Below, one piece after another: positions 23,801 through 24,133 of a stretch of 24,133 nt of DNA (position 1 is the stretch's first letter; every line of letters begins with the position of its first letter). Below the pieces are notes generated by a model that saw only the letters and a list, made by a program, of their open reading frames with translations, was not told the origin of the DNA and ran no database searches. Source of the stretch: an uncultured Methylobacillus sp. (GTDB taxonomy: Bacteria > Pseudomonadota > Gammaproteobacteria > Burkholderiales > Methylophilaceae); NCBI GenBank assembly GCA_946478965.1, contig CAMLDQ010000029.1, positions 1 to 24,133 of the forward strand, read 5' to 3'. The position numbers and the translations under genes are program-made.

Positions 23801-24133
23801 GCGCTGCCGACCAAGACCTCGCGCGCATTGCTCGGATTGGAAGATGACACCATGGTGCCGGTGATCCGCAATCCGCAGAAGGTCACGGACGATTCGGATG
23901 CCGTGTTCTATTTCCCCGGCTGCGGCTCGGAGCGCTTGTTTTCGCAGGTGGGGCTGGCCACGCAGGCCATGCTCTATGAAACCGGCGCGATTACCGTGCT
24001 GCCGCCCGGCTACCTGTGCTGCGGTTATCCGCAAACCGCATCCGGCAACCACGACAAGGGCCAGCAGATCACCGCGGAGAACCGGGTGCTGTTCCACCGT
24101 GTCGCCAATACGCTGAACTATCTCGATATCAAG
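20855..24133 (+). CDS. DUF3683 FAD/FMN oxidoreductase with Fe-S and CCG domains, 3'-truncated by the window edge
   Basis: The frame is open from ATG 20855 through the last base with no stop: 1093 residues present, of about 1270-1330 in the family. The order is an N-terminal DUF3683 region (about 1-135, beginning with [20 protein letters not shown]), a GlcD-type FAD-binding domain (about 140-380, with [10 protein letters not shown] at 192-201 and [13 protein letters not shown]), an FAD-oxidase C-terminal domain (with HMHAGDGN at 686-693 and GEHGIG), two CxxCxxCxxxC clusters (C808-C818 and C870-C880) for 4Fe-4S centres, and a CCG domain (FPGCGSE near 1022, C1055/C1056). This is a D-lactate/glycolate-dehydrogenase-like enzyme fused to the Fe-S subunit normally separate (GlcF). 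Substrate unknown. The leader lacks a clear ribosome binding site, but upstream in-frame codons offer no alternative start. Confidence 0.93.
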   Translation, partial: MTNRLREIPYNYTSFSDREIVIRFLGEESWDVLNELRGERKTGRSARMLFEVLGDLWVVTRNPYLQDDLLANPKRLKALVGALHHRLQAINERGQNNARVLKLLESARRAVALFEEDFRNTARLRKQALAKLGRITRKDNIQFDGLARVSHVTDATDWRVEYPFVVINPDTEEEVAPIVKACIELGLTIIPRGGGTGYTGGAVPLTAMSAVINTEKLDAIGPVERHQLPGVAQPVPTIRCGAGVVTRRVMEAATDAGLEFAVDPTSADASCIGGNVAMNAGGKKAVLWGTALDNLASWRMVTPDATWLEVERLDHNLGKIHDVETARFRISRFLADGKTPQAEPEILEIPGPHFRKTGLGKDVTDKFLAGLPGIQKEGCDGLITSATFILHRMPTHVRTVCLEFFGSVALAVPAIVEVKDYLDAHPATTLAGLEHLDERYLKAVGYATKANRAQRPKMVLIADIASDDENAVGEAASQIVRLANARGGEGFIAVSAEARKKFWLDRARTAAIAAHTNAFKINEDVVIPLPRLAEYSDGVERINIELSIKNKLRLLDALEEFLQGELPLLEDEDTKADPEMVSVRREQARVLLRETRAHWQKVLQSLDSPLHEMGTLAQELIAAAGLGEALPLFRAVQEHHLRVSWKREVRKPLHQIFTGREYTPILEKLDAIHQGVLKSRVFVALHMHAGDGNVHTNIPVNSDDYGMLQEANAAVARIMRLATELGGVISGEHGIGITKMEFLDQTVIDTFAEYKRKVDPEGRFNKGKLMAGADLRNAYTPSFGLLEQESIIMEQSEIGGIADSIKDCLRCGKCKPVCTTHVPRANLLYSPRNKILATSLLIEAFLYEEQTRRGVSLMHFDEFNDVADHCTVCHKCKNPCPVDIDFGDVSVAMRNFLRKQGKKAFNPGTMASMAFLNAKDPATIKLIRTGMIEWGYKMQRLAYHVGKKIGMVREAKKHPPATLGQPTVKAQVIHFLNRPMPKALPTKTSRALLGLEDDTMVPVIRNPQKVTDDSDAVFYFPGCGSERLFSQVGLATQAMLYETGAITVLPPGYLCCGYPQTASGNHDKGQQITAENRVLFHRVANTLNYLDIK

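Noticed and set aside
1..24133. CRISPR arrays, tandem repeats or insertion sequences
   Set aside because: No regularly spaced direct repeats and no transposase-like protein were seen on either strand.

Overview
The window is a continuous stretch of bacterial chromosome, GC-rich and densely coded, and almost certainly from a betaproteobacterium. The pointers are the lpxC / dciA (DUF721) / M23 peptidase / secA neighbourhood, the slt - NDUFA9-like - cca series, a very long DUF3683 FAD/Fe-S oxidoreductase, and an ornithine-lipid gene pair. The Nitrosomonadales/Gallionellaceae side of the class is my guess; the genus cannot be fixed from this sequence. I see no insertion sequence, phage gene, CRISPR array or toxin system, and no gap between genes longer than about 225 bases.

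Layout, left to right. Bases 1-7326 read rightward: the 3' part of lpxC (lipid A), a 60-aa membrane protein, a YjaA-like 122-aa protein, an exported alpha/beta hydrolase, slt (lytic transglycosylase), an NDUFA9-like NAD(P) protein, cca (tRNA CCA addition) and a beta-carbonic anhydrase. dciA (replicative helicase loader) lies leftward at 7363-7785, divergent from an M23 peptidase that is followed by secA. A bidirectional terminator at 11683-11704 separates secA from a leftward 856-aa sensor with PAS-PAS-GGDEF-EAL domains, and a leftward tRNA-Arg(CCG) follows. A membrane-anchored cytochrome c5 and apaH then read rightward. From 20631 back to 15992 everything is leftward: tlpA-dinB-hemJ (redox/haem) and pfkB-lipoprotein-olsB-olsA (ornithine lipids). 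The last gene, rightward from 20855 and open at the window end, is the DUF3683 oxidoreductase.

Functionally this is mostly envelope and core metabolism: lipid A, peptidoglycan hydrolysis (Slt, M23), protein export (SecA), ornithine lipids, tRNA maturation and respiration-linked redox proteins. I did not find a clearly new multi-gene system.

The points most worth a second look are four. (1) The GGDEF-EAL sensor begins with an ethylene-receptor-type membrane domain in which the copper ligand Cys is replaced by Tyr (the same change as the Arabidopsis etr1-1 allele), while a Cys appears at the position of plant Tyr32. (2) Perfect or near-perfect inverted repeats overlap the ribosome binding sites of three genes: the GGDEF-EAL gene, olsB and apaH. 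(3) The DinB protein has lost the HxxxH metal ligands. (4) The NDUFA9-like protein has Arg in place of the catalytic Lys of YxxxK.
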